From contig NC_056753.1 in NCBI RefSeq assembly GCF_018687715.1, positions 12,902,501 through 12,966,500 of the forward strand: a stretch of DNA of 64,000 bases. The letters run 5' to 3'. Shown here one piece after another: positions 33,332 through 45,063 of this stretch (position 1 is its first letter; every line of letters starts with the position of its first letter). A program made the translations under genes and the position numbers. Source of the stretch: Carya illinoinensis (lineage: Eukaryota > Streptophyta > Magnoliopsida > Fagales > Juglandaceae). A model generated the notes under the pieces. That model was not told the DNA's origin, did not search any database, and saw only the letters and a list, made by a program, of their open reading frames with translations.

Positions 33332-34828
33332 TGAAGGGAGGGGGAATGTCAAAACCCCAAGGAAAGTGGCCCCAGGCCATGCCTCGACACTGGCCTTGAC
33401 AAGCCATGACACACCCGTGACACTTAGTAGCGAGGCTAGTGGCATGCCTCAGTGCACAGCTTCAGCCTGTGCTTTGCAAGCGAGGCTAGTGGCATGCCCA
33501 CCAGGCGTGCCATCTAGCGCACGGTTCCAGCCCGTGCCTTACAACACCAACGCCTAGACCACCCACCTCGGCCATGTGGAGTCAACGCCCAGGCCACCTG
33601 CCTAGGCCATGCACCATCAGCGCACGGCACCTTACTGTGCCAACTGGTAGGCCAACACATGGCACCATGCCATGCGTGTCAGCAGGCCATGCACGACACC
33701 ATGTCGTGCCAACCAACAGCCATGAGCCAGACCAGCCCAGCTGTGGGCCATGATTCACACTAGGCCATCCATGGGCCATTGCATGCCATGGCCACCATGG
33801 TCTATGCAAGTCTATTTTATTGTTTTCATTTCTTTTTAATTATTTTTTATTTAGTTGTTTTCCAAGGGAACTTTTGGGCATTTCCACTTTGTAATCTCTA
33901 TAAATAGGACCTTTAGTCATTTCTTTTACATCTATTGACAATTTCCTTAAAGGACGGCTACTTTGTTCTTATTCTTATTTTCGGTGCTTATGCACTTGGA
34001 CTACTTGGGTGCAATCCATGAATCCAAAGGAGAGGAGCGTTACCTTGCAATTTGTGAATAGGTGTGATTCATTTTCTCCAATATATGAGAAGTTTCCTTT
34101 CAACATTGTGTAATTCGTGAATTGATGTTGAGTTGAGTTTCATAGTATTCTTGCTTGTTCATGCATGTTCATCAATTTTCTTTGGTGTTCATATATTTTC
34201 TTGCATAAATCCCATCTCACAAACACCATACACACCCACCACATTGTCTCCATACTTATATTTGGCTATACCCTAAATTGCCTTCTTCCAATTTCCCAAT
34301 TGACCTAGCCAAAATCCTTACTTACCATATAAGGTTTCCTAAACTTTAGAAACCTTAATTTCCTTCCATAAACCAACTCCCTTATCCCTTTTGCCAACCG
34401 GTCATACCTTCCATATCATATCCCTCAATCTTCGGTGATTGGTCTTACTTACCATATTTGATTCCCCTTAATTCTAGGAATCATCCTAGAGTTACTCAAT
34501 CAATCAATCAACCCATTCTCTCTTACCGTAGCCGAAATACCCAAGCTAAATTGCCTCCTACAAACCTTCTTCCATCCAAACCCTAGCCTTACTCATCAAT
34601 CAAACCCTAGTTACACCACAAGTGGTGCCAACTCCAAGAGCATCCATCCAAGCCGTGCCTCATTACTCAAGTTCTTGAGTTCATCACTTAGGTCACCCTT
34701 TTTCATCACCATCATACACAATTCCATCACTAAACACCTAAACCTCCATTAACCTAGGGACCCATCATTGCCATGATTTTATCAATACCAAGCAAGAGGG
34801 CTAGCATTTTCAGTCTTCACTAGGAGAA
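33332..34828 (+). repeat. Polypurine tract and 3' LTR (first part) of the truncated chromovirus
   Basis: TGAAGGGAGGGGGAA (33332-33346) precedes an LTR starting TGTCAAAACCCC at 33347. The LTR is interrupted at 34828 by the Athila-like element and continues at 47313, probably ending CTAACA at about 47362. Its first 450 bp are GC-rich and reiterate GGCCATG, GGCATGC and GTGCC motifs. TATAAATAG at 33899-33907 is the likely TATA box. Open frames in the GC-rich part have no domain. Confidence 0.75.
33899..33907 (+). promoter_or_regulatory. TATA box of the truncated chromovirus LTR
   Basis: TATAAATAG lies about 550 bp into the LTR, at the change from GC-rich to AT-rich sequence. Confidence 0.6.
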
Positions 34829-37069
34829 TGATGAAGCGCTAAAATTGCATGATTAAGTTACTTAAGCAAACAAATTGTTTAATAAAAAATGATTTAAGTA
34901 CTTAATTATGCAATAGATCACATTACTTGAGTCAATTGATAAATTCTGGTATTTTGGTGCTTAAAAAGATTTATAATGCAATTGTTTAACATGAAAATAA
35001 ATATTTCATTTTTATTCCTCTCATAACAGGGTAGTTTGGGCAATACACAGCAAAGATATCATTCAAGTGTGAATATACACGTGCTGACCATTGCAAGACA
35101 TGCAACACACATGCAATACACGTGCAGCATGAGCTGCACATTTGCTGTGAATTGTATAAACTGACAGCACACACTCGGCATGCAGCAACAAGACCCTTGG
35201 ACGGCTGGAGCAGAAAACTCAAACATGCATATCACGTTGAGCAGCAGAGGAACGGAGGCTACAGCAGGAGAAGAAATGAAGGCAGCACGTTGCAACACAG
35301 CACATGCAGAAAAATCTTTCAACACAGCAGACAATCACGCTAAAAGAAAAGCACATGTACAGCAGCAGAAAAATCTTTCAACACAGCAGACAATCACGCT
35401 GAAGGAAAAGCACTTGGACAGCATCAGCAGAAGATCATTCGGACCACAACATCACACATGCAGAAAATTCAACCATGCAGCAGACCAACACATGCAGACA
35501 TGCAGAAAAATGCAAACATACAGACCAAACTCACATGGACAGCACACCAATGCAGAAAACATGTTGCTGGAAGGCAAGTTTTTCTTGCTTCTGCACATGG
35601 AAGGTCAATGACAGCTCACACTTTGCATGCTGGAGCAAATCACGTTGATCAGGATAGCAAGAAATCAGATGGAGTTTTCGGTTTGGCAGCAGCAGGAAGA
35701 CTTGGACAGCTGTTTTTCTTGACTTTTACTTTCATTTTTTTCTTGCTTTCGGTTTGGCAGTAGGAGGACTTGGGAGTTTCAGTTTTTTTTCTTTCTTTTC
35801 TTCTGGTTTAAGAGAGGCAGCTGGTTTAGGGTCCGGGGAACTTGAATTTTTTTTTTTTTTGGTTGGAGACAGTTAGGTAGGGGGATTGTTATTTTCTTTC
35901 TTTTGTTTTCAGATGCAAGGATGCAGTTTTATCTTCTTTTCTTTCTTTCATATTTCGTCAGCTACAGCAGTAACTTAGCTTGTTTTTATTCTTCTTTCTT
36001 TTTCATTCGGCTACAGTTCAGTAGCTTAGCTTGAAGTTTTCTTTTGCTTTTCGTTCAGTGTTTGCAGAACAAGAGTTTAAGTTTTTAGTTTTTCTGTTCG
36101 GTTGTAGCTTGGAGCATCTTGATCTCTTTTCGTTTTCGGCGTCTGGAGTTTCTTGTTGGTACTTTTGCTGTCATTTACATTAGAGTGCCTTAAGTTTTCA
36201 ATTTTTAATTTACTTTCCGTTAAGAGTAGCTTAGTTGGAGTTTTTTCTTCTTCCTTTCATTTCCTTTGGGCAGCGTTAAGTTTCATTTAATTTTCTTAAG
36301 TTTTATTCATTTAGTTAGTTTTGATTTGTTTTATTTCTTTGAGCTTTGACCGTTTGAATTGCTGTTTTTTTAGTATAGATCATCTATTTTGCATTTTAAA
36401 ATTTATTCTATGTTAGTAATTTCTTTAATTTTTAATATGAGTTTATTTAGATTACTTTTTATTGTTAGAAATATTATGCGTAGCTAATTTCTTAAGCTTG
36501 GGTTGCGGAATGGGACGTGATTTGTTTTGGATTTTAGATCGATACAATATTTTGTTGATAATGTTGATTTCACTAAGTTACTAGTTGGATTTAAATTGAA
36601 AATAGATTGAAGCTCTTGCTCTTGTTTTGTTGTTGACGTAAGGCACATCAAAAGCTTGAAAATTATCAAGGCTTCTCTCGTTTGGTTGTTAATGTGTGTT
36701 CGGCTAGTAAAATAGAAAATCCCTTAGGAAAATATTGCAAAAACTTGAGCTTAACCTTTTTATCTTCCGATTATCAATGCCTTGATTGGGTTGTTAATCG
36801 AGAAAATTATCTAAAATCCAAAATAAAGAGAGTCCCAAACCCAACCCAAGTGTTCGTTAATTTGTTATTTTTAAACTCTAATTTCAACTTCGATTATCTT
36901 TTTGCATTGCATTTTAATTTTATTTTCATCTCTCATACTCGATTCACTTGTTACTCACAAATCTTTTATACGCTTTGATAACCCATTGTCCCTGTGGAAT
37001 ACGATCCTGGACTTATCCTTGATACAACTTGACACTTCTACACTTGGAAGCACATTCGATGACGAGTCA
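34829..37069 (+). repeat. 5' LTR of the Athila-like element
   Basis: It is paired with 45064-47307. The first third is rich in GCAGAAAA and CACATGCA, and includes a 59-bp tandem duplication (35306-35423). The middle is pyrimidine-rich with long T-runs. The 3' end holds TCCCTGTGGAATACGATCCT at 36989-37008. Apparent open frames of up to 143 codons (35059-35763) recur in the other LTR and have no domain, so they are treated as non-coding. Confidence 0.95.
35306..35423. repeat. 59-bp tandem duplication inside the LTR
   Basis: GCAGAAAAATCTTTCAACAC begins at 35306 and again at 35365, followed by ACAGCAGACAATCACGCT in both units. The same duplication is present in the 3' LTR at about 45542-45659, so it predates insertion. 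Confidence 0.9.
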
Positions 37070-37075
37070 AGTTTT

Positions 37076-37092
37076 TGGCGCCGTTGCCGGGG
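37076..37092 (+). other. Primer binding site of the Athila-like element
   Basis: TGGCGCCGTTGCCGGGG lies 6 nt after the LTR end. This is the standard Athila-group site, usually assigned to a tRNA-Asp primer (family knowledge). It is undamaged. Confidence 0.85.
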
Positions 37093-37237
37093 ACAACTGG
37101 TGTTTATTAGAGCATTCCTCTACTGCTGAGAGGACGTTTGTGGAGCTGTGAATCTCTTCACAGCCTGGGTGACATCTAATCTTTTTCCCTTCTCTCTGTT
37201 TATTCTTCATAGTCTTTAATTTTCTGCTCCTGTTTGT

Positions 37238-40200
37238 ATGACTGGTTGGACTAGAGACCATACATCTCGACTGTTTAGGACAGAATCATTGACATCTTTT
37301 AGCTCTGCATCATCTTCTGTTGAATCATCATCAGACACTGATAGCATCATGGCTGAAAATGAGCATCATGATAGGGAAGTGGAGAATCTAAACAGGACAC
37401 TTAGAGAATATCTTCAGCCTGTTAGGACTAGCACACCTTCTTGCATCATTTTACCTATTAATGCAAATGCTTTTAATTTCAAACCTGGGATGATTCCATT
37501 GTTACCACACTTTCATGGTATGGAATCTGAAAACCCATATTTGCATATCAAAGAGTTTGAAGAAGTGTGTTCCACATTCGTGGATAGAACATGCACTGAT
37601 GAAGTCATAAGATTGAAACTGTTTCCATTTTCCTTAAAAGACAAGGCTAAGACATGGTTAAATTCTTTAAGACCAAGATCCGTTGGGACTTGGCAAGAAA
37701 TGCAAACTGAGTTTTTAAAGAAATTTTTTCCCATGCATAGAACCAATGCCTTGAAAAGACAGATCATGAATTTTGGCCAAAAGGATGTGGAAACATTTTA
37801 TCATTGTTGGGAACGATTCAAAGACCTTTTAAATGCATGTCCTCATCATGGATATGAGAATTGGAGGCTCATTAGTTTTTTTTATGAGGGGTTGCAACCA
37901 AAAATGAGACAATTTGTGGAGACCATGTGTAATGGAGCGTTTTTTAACAAAGAACCTGAGGAAGCTTTTGAATATTTTGATTATCTAGCTGAAAATGCAC
38001 AATCATGGGATACATCTGATGTTCATGATAGGTCGGAAAGTTCAAGGACAATTTCAGGGGGTGGGAAATATAATCTGAGAGAAGTAGATGACTTAAATGC
38101 TAGGTTGGCTATGATTTCTAAGAAATTAGAAACCATAGAACTGAAGAAAGTGAATGAAGTACAAGCTGTACCTCAGATTACCTTGAGCTGTAATATTTGT
38201 GAGGACCAAGGGCATTCAACTAATGATTGCCCGACCATTCCTGCCTTTAAAGAAGTTCTCTTGGATCAATCTAATGCTGTTAATATGGTTGCTAAATCTT
38301 TTTCAGGTCCTTACTCCAACACTTACAATTCGGGATGGAGAAATCACCCTAATTTCAGTTGGAGGGGTGAACAAGCTGCTTTACCTGCACCCAACATAGC
38401 TGGTCCTTCACAATTTGCACCATACACTACCCCAGGAGGTTCAGGACCATCTCAATATGCCAACCACATGGTACCAGCTCAGAAAAAGAACCTTGAAGAC
38501 AATTTCCAGCAATTATCCACCAACTTCCAGCAGCTGTCCACCAATTTTCAGCAATTCATGGAAAGCCAAGCTGCTATCAACAGTCAAAATTCACAAGCCA
38601 TTGCTGAGATTCGAGGGTCAGTCACAAGGTTGACTACAACCATGAGTGCTCAAGAGAAAGGGAAGTTCCCTGCACAATCTCAGCCTAATCCCCAAGGTCA
38701 AAACCAGCAATTTCAAAATGTGGCAGGAGATTCAAATGTCAAGCAAGTTAAGGCTATTACAACCTTGAGAAGTGGTAAGGTGATTGGCATTCCAGCTCAA
38801 GAGGTAGAAAAGAATGGTAACACTTCTAAACCTCCTTCTGAAAATGAGGCACATGATCCTTTGGAATCTGAAAGTGTCCCAAGCACTACACTTGCACCTT
38901 TTCCTCAAAGGTTAGCCCCTTTGCACAAAGATAAGTATCATGCGGAAATTCTTGAAATTTTTAAGCAAGTTAGAATTAATATACCATTGTTAGATGCTAT
39001 TCAACAGATTCCTACCTATGCTAAATTTTTAAAGGATTTATGTACCGTAAAAAGAAAATTGAATGTGCAAAAGAAAGCTTTTCTTACTGAGCAGGTTAGT
39101 GCTATTATCCAAACCAACACTCCTCCCAAATACAAGGACCCAGGATCCCCTACCATAGCTTGCATGATAGGGAGCTCAAAAATAGGCCAAGCATTATTAG
39201 ACTTAGGTTCAAGTGTGAACTTATTGCCTTATAATGTTTATGTTCAGCTTGGATTGGGTGAGTTGAAACCTACTTCTATCACATTGCAGTTGGCTGATAG
39301 GTCTATTAAGATTCCAAGGGGTGTTGTGGAAGATGTTTTGGTTCAAGTAGACAAATTCTACTATCCAGTAGACTTTGTCGTACTCGACATGCAATTGACT
39401 AATCATTCTACTTTCCAAGCACCTGTTATCTTAGGAAGACCCTTCTTGGCTACTTCTAATGCACTCATAAATTGTAGAAGTGGAGTTTTAAAGTTGAGTT
39501 TTGGAAATATGACCTTGGAACTAAATATTTTTAATCTTTGCAGGCAACCGCAAGAAGTTGAAGAAGTTCATGAAGTGAATTTGCTGGAAAATTTCATTGA
39601 TGAAAATTCTGCACATTACTTTCAACTTATTGATTCTTTAGAAGAATTTGAAGAAGATTTGAAAATATTTGATAATGTTAATGACTCATCTTTTGTTTCT
39701 TCAATAGGTCAGCAAGTTACTCCACCATGGAGGCCAAAATTTGAGCAACTTCCACCATTGACATCAACCCTCAAGCCTTCGGAGGAGCAATCTCCAACTT
39801 TGGACTTCAAACCTCTTCCATTGGAGTTGAAGTATGCTTTCTTAGGACCACAAAGCACCTTCCCTGTGGTAATTTCTTCTCACTTAACTAGTGAACAAGA
39901 AGAAAAATTGCTAGAGGTCCTTAAGAAGCATAAAAAGTCTATTGGGTGGACAATGGCTGATATAAAAGGTATAAGTCCCTTGGAGTGTACCCATAGGATT
40001 TATTTAGAAGATGAAGCAAAACCTTCTAGGGAAATGCAAAGAACGTTGAATCCCACAATGAAGGAAGTGGTTAAAGGTGAGGTGTTGAAATTGCTTGATG
40101 TGGGTATCATTTACCCCATCTCGGATAGCAAGTGGGTAAGTCCCATTCATGTAGTTCCAAAAAAATCCGGGCTTACCATTGTTAAAAATGAACAAAATGA

Positions 40201-40582
40201 ATCGATTCCCACCATAATTCCTACTGGTTGGCGCATGTGTATAGATTATAGGAAGTTGAATGCCGCCACTAGGAAAGATCATTTTCCTTTGCCTTTTCTT
40301 GATCAAGTGTTAGAAAAAGTTGCTGGACATGTTTTTTATTGTTTCTTAGATGGATTCTCCGGTTACTATCAATTAGAAATAGCACCAGAGGATCAAGAAA
40401 AGACCACCTTTACTTGTCCTTTTGGTATCTTTGCTTTTAGGAGAATGCCTTTTGATTTATGCAATGCACCAGCAACTTTTCAAAGATGCATGCTTAGCAT
40501 CTTTAGTGACATGATTGAAAACACTCTAGAAGTGTTTATGGATGATTTTTCTGTATTGGTGATTCATTTGAGAGTTGTTTAA
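37238..40582 (+). CDS. gag-protease-reverse transcriptase polyprotein, Athila-like (ends early by frameshift)
   Basis: The 1114-codon frame begins 146 nt after the primer site. A start at the ATG for MAENEHHD (about 37350) is equally plausible. Gag core blocks such as [20 protein letters not shown] and [20 protein letters not shown] appear in the first 150 residues. The zinc knuckle [14 protein letters not shown] is at residues 318-331. A Gln/Asn-rich linker with a repeated NFQQLS segment lies near 400-430. The protease motif [13 protein letters not shown] has its Asp at residue 655. The RT has [20 protein letters not shown] and the catalytic FMDD (Asp 1102 and 1103). About 4 codons later the frame shifts, apparently by one missing base in the T-run near 40551-40557, and stops at 40582. 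Gag and protease look functional; the RT would be truncated. Confidence 0.93.
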   Translation: MTGWTRDHTSRLFRTESLTSFSSASSSVESSSDTDSIMAENEHHDREVENLNRTLREYLQPVRTSTPSCIILPINANAFNFKPGMIPLLPHFHGMESENPYLHIKEFEEVCSTFVDRTCTDEVIRLKLFPFSLKDKAKTWLNSLRPRSVGTWQEMQTEFLKKFFPMHRTNALKRQIMNFGQKDVETFYHCWERFKDLLNACPHHGYENWRLISFFYEGLQPKMRQFVETMCNGAFFNKEPEEAFEYFDYLAENAQSWDTSDVHDRSESSRTISGGGKYNLREVDDLNARLAMISKKLETIELKKVNEVQAVPQITLSCNICEDQGHSTNDCPTIPAFKEVLLDQSNAVNMVAKSFSGPYSNTYNSGWRNHPNFSWRGEQAALPAPNIAGPSQFAPYTTPGGSGPSQYANHMVPAQKKNLEDNFQQLSTNFQQLSTNFQQFMESQAAINSQNSQAIAEIRGSVTRLTTTMSAQEKGKFPAQSQPNPQGQNQQFQNVAGDSNVKQVKAITTLRSGKVIGIPAQEVEKNGNTSKPPSENEAHDPLESESVPSTTLAPFPQRLAPLHKDKYHAEILEIFKQVRINIPLLDAIQQIPTYAKFLKDLCTVKRKLNVQKKAFLTEQVSAIIQTNTPPKYKDPGSPTIACMIGSSKIGQALLDLGSSVNLLPYNVYVQLGLGELKPTSITLQLADRSIKIPRGVVEDVLVQVDKFYYPVDFVVLDMQLTNHSTFQAPVILGRPFLATSNALINCRSGVLKLSFGNMTLELNIFNLCRQPQEVEEVHEVNLLENFIDENSAHYFQLIDSLEEFEEDLKIFDNVNDSSFVSSIGQQVTPPWRPKFEQLPPLTSTLKPSEEQSPTLDFKPLPLELKYAFLGPQSTFPVVISSHLTSEQEEKLLEVLKKHKKSIGWTMADIKGISPLECTHRIYLEDEAKPSREMQRTLNPTMKEVVKGEVLKLLDVGIIYPISDSKWVSPIHVVPKKSGLTIVKNEQNESIPTIIPTGWRMCIDYRKLNAATRKDHFPLPFLDQVLEKVAGHVFYCFLDGFSGYYQLEIAPEDQEKTTFTCPFGIFAFRRMPFDLCNAPATFQRCMLSIFSDMIENTLEVFMDDFSVLVIHLRVV

Positions 40583-42690
40583 CCAATTTACAAGCTGTTT
40601 TGGCCAGGTGTGAAGAGAAGCAATTACTACTTAATTGGGAGAAGTGTCATTTCATGGTACAACAGGGCATTGTTCTGGGACATATTGTTTCATCTAGAGG
40701 ACTTGAAGTAGATAGAGCAAAAATTGAGTTGATTTCTAAACTTCCTACACCTAAGTCAATAAAAGACATTAGATCTTTTCTTGGACATGTGGGTTTTTAT
40801 AGGAGATTTATCAAAGACTTTAGCTCTACTTCTAAGCCTCTATGTAAGCTATTGATGAATGATGCAAAATTTGATTGGACACCCGAGTGTCAAGAAGCTT
40901 TTTGTCGGCTTAAAACTTTGCTAACCACTGCTCCTATTCTTCAACCTCCTGATTGGTCACTTTCTTTTGAAATCATGTGTGATGCAAGTGATTTTGCTGT
41001 AGGAGCTGTTCTTGGACAACGTAGGAACAAACTTCCTTATGTCATTTACTATGCAAGTAAAACTTTGAATTTTGCTCAAAAAAATTATTCTACTACTGAA
41101 AAAGAATTACTTGCTGTGGTATTTGCTTTAGAGAAGTTTCGTGCATATATTCTTGGTTCTCCTATAGTCATCTTTACTGACCATGCAGCTCTCAAGTATT
41201 TATTGGCAAAGAAAGATGCAAAACCAAGGTTGATTAGATGGATACTTTTACTCCAGGAGTTCAATATTATCATCAAATACAAGAAAGGAGTAGAGAATGT
41301 GGTAGCCGACCATTTGTCTAGGCTCACAGTTGCTGAAACTGAACAACCGACACCTGTTCTTGATTCTTTTCCTGATGAACATCTTATGTTAGTTGAAAAT
41401 TTACCTTGGTTTGCTGATAGAGTAAATTTTTTGGTGACAGGACAAACACCACCTCATTGGAGCGCTCAAGATATACGGAAATTCATGCATGAGGTGAGAT
41501 CGTTCTTCTATGATGATCCTTACATTTTCAAGTATTGTTCAGATCAAATCATTAGGAAGTGTGTGCCCAATGATGAAATTTCTGGTGTCTTAAATTTTTG
41601 CCATACGGAAGCTTGTGGTGGGCATTTTTTAGCCCACAAAACAGTGGCCAAAATTCTTCAAAGCGGATTTTATTGGCCAACCATGTTCAAGGATGCCTTT
41701 AGTTTTTGTAAAACTTGTGAACCTTGTCAGAAATTAGGAGGAATCACTAGGAGAAATATGATGCCTATGCAACCCATACTAGTGATTGAAATTTTTTATT
41801 GTTGGGGGATAGATTTTATAGGATCATTTCCTTCTTCTTATGGCTATTTATACATTTTGCTTGCTGTTGACTATGTTTCTAAGTGGGTTGAGGCAGTCCC
41901 TTGCAAATCTAATGATCATCAAGTTGTTTTAAAATTTTTAAAAGAAAACATTTTTGCAAGGTTTGGCATGCCTAAAGCCATAATCAGTGATAATGGCACC
42001 CATTTTTGTAACAAGCATTTCTCGGCCTTAATGAAGAAGTATGGTATCCATCACAAAATCTCTACTCCCTATCATCCTCAAACCAATGGACAAGCTGAAC
42101 TAGCAAATAGGGAGATTAAAAACATTCTTGAAAAAACAGTTAACCCGAACAGGAAGGATTGGTCTTTGAGATTGTCTGATGCCTTGTGGGCTTATAGAAC
42201 AGCCTTTAAAACCATTTTGGGCATGTCTCCATATAGACTAGTGTATGGTAAGGCTTGCCATTTGCCTGTAGAGTTGGAACATAGAGCGTATTGGGCCATT
42301 AAGCAATGCAATTTTAACATTGATAAAGCTGGTTGTGCGAGAAAATTGCAGTTGTCTGAGTTGGATGAGTTGAGGAAGGATGCCTACAACAACTCTAAGT
42401 TGTCCAAAGAAAGAATGAAGAATTTCCATGACAAACACATTCAACGTAAGACTTTTGAGCCTAATCAAAAAGTGTTATTGTACAACTCTCGGTTACACTT
42501 GTTCCCTGGTAAGTTAAGGTCTCGATGGAGTGGGCCCTATGTGGTACAAAATGTTTTTCCTCATGGTGCTATAGAGATAATGAATCCTCTCAATGGTAAC
42601 ATTTTTAAGGTTAATGGTCAAAGGCTCAAGCCTTTTATTTCTAACTTTGCACCTGAGGAATCTACTCTACATTTGCTTGATCCTAATTGA
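40558..42690 (+). CDS. RT end, RNase H and integrase, Athila-like (second frame after the frameshift)
   Basis: Pol continues in a different frame from about 40558 and is open to TGA at 42688-42690, with no internal stop. It includes the RT thumb ([20 protein letters not shown]) and RNase H ([38 protein letters not shown]). The integrase has an intact zinc finger ([10 protein letters not shown] ... CKTCEPC) and catalytic Asp, Asp and Glu at WGIDFIG, ISDNG and GQAEL. The last two are separated by 35 residues, the standard DD35E spacing. The GPY/F block is [11 protein letters not shown]. There is no start codon needed for this part: it belongs to the gag-pol polyprotein upstream. Confidence 0.93.
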   Translation, partial: GDSFESCLTNLQAVLARCEEKQLLLNWEKCHFMVQQGIVLGHIVSSRGLEVDRAKIELISKLPTPKSIKDIRSFLGHVGFYRRFIKDFSSTSKPLCKLLMNDAKFDWTPECQEAFCRLKTLLTTAPILQPPDWSLSFEIMCDASDFAVGAVLGQRRNKLPYVIYYASKTLNFAQKNYSTTEKELLAVVFALEKFRAYILGSPIVIFTDHAALKYLLAKKDAKPRLIRWILLLQEFNIIIKYKKGVENVVADHLSRLTVAETEQPTPVLDSFPDEHLMLVENLPWFADRVNFLVTGQTPPHWSAQDIRKFMHEVRSFFYDDPYIFKYCSDQIIRKCVPNDEISGVLNFCHTEACGGHFLAHKTVAKILQSGFYWPTMFKDAFSFCKTCEPCQKLGGITRRNMMPMQPILVIEIFYCWGIDFIGSFPSSYGYLYILLAVDYVSKWVEAVPCKSNDHQVVLKFLKENIFARFGMPKAIISDNGTHFCNKHFSALMKKYGIHHKISTPYHPQTNGQAELANREIKNILEKTVNPNRKDWSLRLSDALWAYRTAFKTILGMSPYRLVYGKACHLPVELEHRAYWAIKQCNFNIDKAGCARKLQLSELDELRKDAYNNSKLSKERMKNFHDKHIQRKTFEPNQKVLLYNSRLHLFPGKLRSRWSGPYVVQNVFPHGAIEIMNPLNGNIFKVNGQRLKPFISNFAPEESTLHLLDPN

Positions 42691-42895
42691 TGGATCTTGA
42701 TCTATTCATTTCTTTTCATTGTTTTGTTTTGTTCTTCAGTTTTTATCTTTTATTTTGGCTGCATTCCTTTCAAAGCTATCCAGGTACTTCCTTTTCCTCT
42801 TTCCTTCAGTTTTTCTTTGAATTTTCGATTCTTCTTTTAGTTGTTTTGCCCCTTAACTGCTCTCGTTGTGTAAATTTTTTTCGTTTCTCTTGCAT

Positions 42896-42930
42896 CATTG
42901 AGGACAATGCTACAATCTAGTTGGGAGGTG
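42896..42930 (+). other. Hairpin with AGGA loop and G-rich tract (first internal module)
   Basis: CATTG (42896-42900), AGGA, CAATG (42905-42909) is followed after 13 nt by GGGAGGTGG. It has the same layout as 681-714, 2037-2072 and 44079-44110. Confidence 0.65.
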
Positions 42931-43000
42931 GAAGAGAATTTATTTATCTGTTTGCATGCCTTAGACATATTTTGGTCCACTAAAATAAAAAAAAAAACAA

Positions 43001-43060
<60 letters not shown>
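43001..43060. repeat. (AAT)20 microsatellite
   Basis: A perfect trinucleotide run. It gives poly-Tyr, poly-Leu or poly-Ile in apparent minus-strand frames, which are not genes. Confidence 0.95.
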
Positions 43061-43228
43061 TGGATCCGTCCGTGACCTGACAAGTGTGGCTGGAGATTTG
43101 AAAAAAATCGCCTGATGTTGTTGACAAACGAGATTGAAGGCTCCGAGTTTCTAAGAAATGTCATTTTCACCGAAATCACATTACTCTTTGACTTGGATGA
43201 TAGCTCGTCTGGTTCTTTATGCTATCTC

Positions 43229-43236
43229 TATAAAAT
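43229..43236 (+). promoter_or_regulatory. Possible internal TATA box upstream of the extra ORF
   Basis: CTC followed by TATAAAAT lies 104 bp before the ATG at 43340. The interval is pyrimidine-rich, like many plant leaders. This would allow separate expression of the downstream ORF, but no transcript evidence exists here. Confidence 0.4.
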
Positions 43237-43339
43237 CAGTCCTGAAGTTCATCCAATCCGCATCAAGTTTTCTTCTCATCTCTATAACTCATCTGCATTC
43301 TGTCAACATTCTCGTTTTAAGCCTTCTATTTCTTTGTCA

Positions 43340-43777
43340 ATGGCTCATTCTTCTAACATTTCTCTAGATCCATCCATGAGACATTCTGCATCTCAACCTC
43401 CTGTCCTTTCTGCAGCTACCATTGGTGCCATGTTGCAACAAGAGAATAACAGTATGGCTAATAAGTCAGACTCCGATGCTATCTACGACTTGGTGAGTCT
43501 TGGGACTCGCTACTCATCCTCCATTGTTGCTTTTTCCCAGCGGGTACAAGCCAAAAACCATGAGGTTGAAAGGCTTAAAGAACAAATTGTTGTACTTCAA
43601 CGAATTGTTCAAGAGTCTCACATAAGGGAAGGAATCATTCGGCAGAAGAATAAACAGTTGAAATCTCTATTAGATTCTTCATTCCGCTTGCCAGTTCCCA
43701 TGGATAGGGATGACATGATGTTGTATGAAGAGAATGAGCGTCTCAAACATGAGGCTAAGAACCTCAAGTTTATGTAA
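43340..43777 (+). CDS. Extra ORF downstream of pol: predicted coiled-coil protein, function unknown
   Basis: This is a 145-residue frame with a good start context (TCAATGGC). The frame is also open upstream to 43115, but the sequence there looks like leader. Residues 1-30 are Ser-rich (MAHSSNISLDPSMRHS). From about residue 60 there is a long predicted helix with heptad-like hydrophobic spacing and alternating charge (HEVERLKEQIVVLQRIVQ, IRQKNKQLKSLLD), and a second short helix ends the protein (YEENERLKHEAKNLKFM). No signal peptide or membrane segment is seen, so it is not an envelope protein. I do not recognise a family. The position between two hairpin/G-run modules and the intact frame in a young element suggest it is, or recently was, expressed. 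Confidence 0.6.
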   Translation: MAHSSNISLDPSMRHSASQPPVLSAATIGAMLQQENNSMANKSDSDAIYDLVSLGTRYSSSIVAFSQRVQAKNHEVERLKEQIVVLQRIVQESHIREGIIRQKNKQLKSLLDSSFRLPVPMDRDDMMLYEENERLKHEAKNLKFM

Positions 43778-44078
43778 AAGTAAAATAAATAAATAAATAA
43801 ATAAATAAAAAATTTCTTTTACTTTCTTGCTTGTTTTGCATTTTGAATTAATTTCTGATTCTTCATTGTATATACCGTATTTGTTTGTTTTGTTTTTCTT
43901 TCTTTTGCTTTTTGTGTTTTTAACTTTGACAGAAATCTCCTCCTTGTGTACGCTCGAATATCTCAGGTGAATTTTTTCCTCTCTGTTAATCATTTTCGTC
44001 TCAATATATGTTCTACAGTGTTTATCTTGCTCCAATTCATGTCTGTATAACATACATCATCGAATATTCAATTGCTGA

Positions 44079-44116
44079 ACATTGAGGACAATGTCACATT
44101 TAGTTGGGGGGAGGGT
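44079..44116 (+). other. Hairpin with AGGA loop and G-rich tract (second internal module)
   Basis: ACATTG (44079-44084), AGGA, CAATGT (44089-44094) is followed after 10 nt by GGGGGGAGGG. The arms are the swap of those at 681-696 (ACAATG/CATTGT) with the loop unchanged. Confidence 0.65.
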
Positions 44117-45030
44117 TTTCTGTTAAAAATGTGTTAAAATTCTGTTAAAAATGTGTTAAAAAAAAAAAAAAAAAAGAGAGATTTGTTGAGGTCATGGAAC
44201 ATGGGGAATGTAGTGCTAATATGAGTATATGTCAAAAGAGGGACTTATCCATTTTATTTAGTTGTTAAACCAAGGGAAAGATGTTAAAAGTTTTGCTAAA
44301 ACACACACAACACATACCTGGAAGGCCTAGAAAGACTACATTGAGTCCTTGTTGGTTGATTTACACTTCAATTGTTTGAGACTCTAATGAACCATATCCT
44401 AATGGCTTAGGAAGAGATCTGAAATGAATTAAATGAGAAAAGGGACAAGCCAGGGATCCAAAAAATATAAAAAAATAAAAATAAAAAAAATAAAAAAATC
44501 CTTTAGGTAGACTAGTGGTAAGGACTGACTTGTGAAAGTGTGGATAGGCGCACATTCATAGGTCCGATTCCCCCACTAGGAAATCTAAAAACATAAAAAA
44601 ACAAAAATTACGTTTGTGTAGTGGAAAAGGCTGCCTATTACCGGGGTCCTTACAAAAAAAAAAAAAGTAGGCGCCTTTCAAAGTGTAATAGCGTGAAAGC
44701 CGCCACTACAATGGTTTTGAATTAGAGTAAGACCATGTGGTTTTCTCAGATTGGTTGTTGTGATTGAAACTGTTAATGTCTCTTGGTAGTCGATCTTGGA
44801 ATTCTAACCCCATTTCCATGGACTTGAAAGAAAGCAAGCTTTGTTACATGTAATTCCCTTGGTTGATTAACTAAATTGTGTATAAATCTCTTAGTTGATA
44901 CAAAATTCAGATTAATCTATCTCCAGTGTTCTTAAACTCAACAAGTCTATTTCATGGTATGTGATTCTCGAACTTCTTTTGAAATTGTAGTTGGAAATCT
45001 CACCTTTGCATGAATTCATTCACTTTATTT

Positions 45031-45063
45031 GCTAGAGTCTAGCAGAAAGCTAGTTGAGGGGTG
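45031..45063 (+). other. Polypurine tract of the Athila-like element, with a small upstream hairpin
   Basis: GCTAG (45031-45035), AGT, CTAGC (45039-45043) form a 5-bp stem. The purine-rich GTTGAGGGGTG ends at the LTR start (45064). The spacing from stem to G-run (14 nt) is like that of the AGGA modules, but the loop differs. Confidence 0.6.

Larger units (their letters stand above)
42691..45063 (+). other. Long 3' region of the Athila-like element
   Basis: These 2.4 kb lie between pol and the 3' LTR. The contents, in order, are a hairpin/G-run module (42896-42930), an AAT microsatellite, a TATA-like box and ORF (43229-43777), an AAAT run (43786-43808), a second hairpin/G-run module (44079-44116), a poly-A tract (44157-44174), unclassified sequence with A-rich runs near 44460-44500, and the final purine tract before the LTR. 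No envelope-like gene with signal or transmembrane segment is recognised, although some Athila elements carry one. Confidence 0.75.

Noticed and set aside
35059..35763. Overlapping open frames up to 143 codons, repeated at 45358-45999
   Set aside because: They lie wholly inside the two LTRs, overlap in several frames and are rich in low-complexity Gln/His. The sequence is LTR, not a duplicated gene.
42837..43179. Minus-strand frames with poly-Tyr or poly-Leu
   Set aside because: Produced by the (AAT)20 microsatellite.
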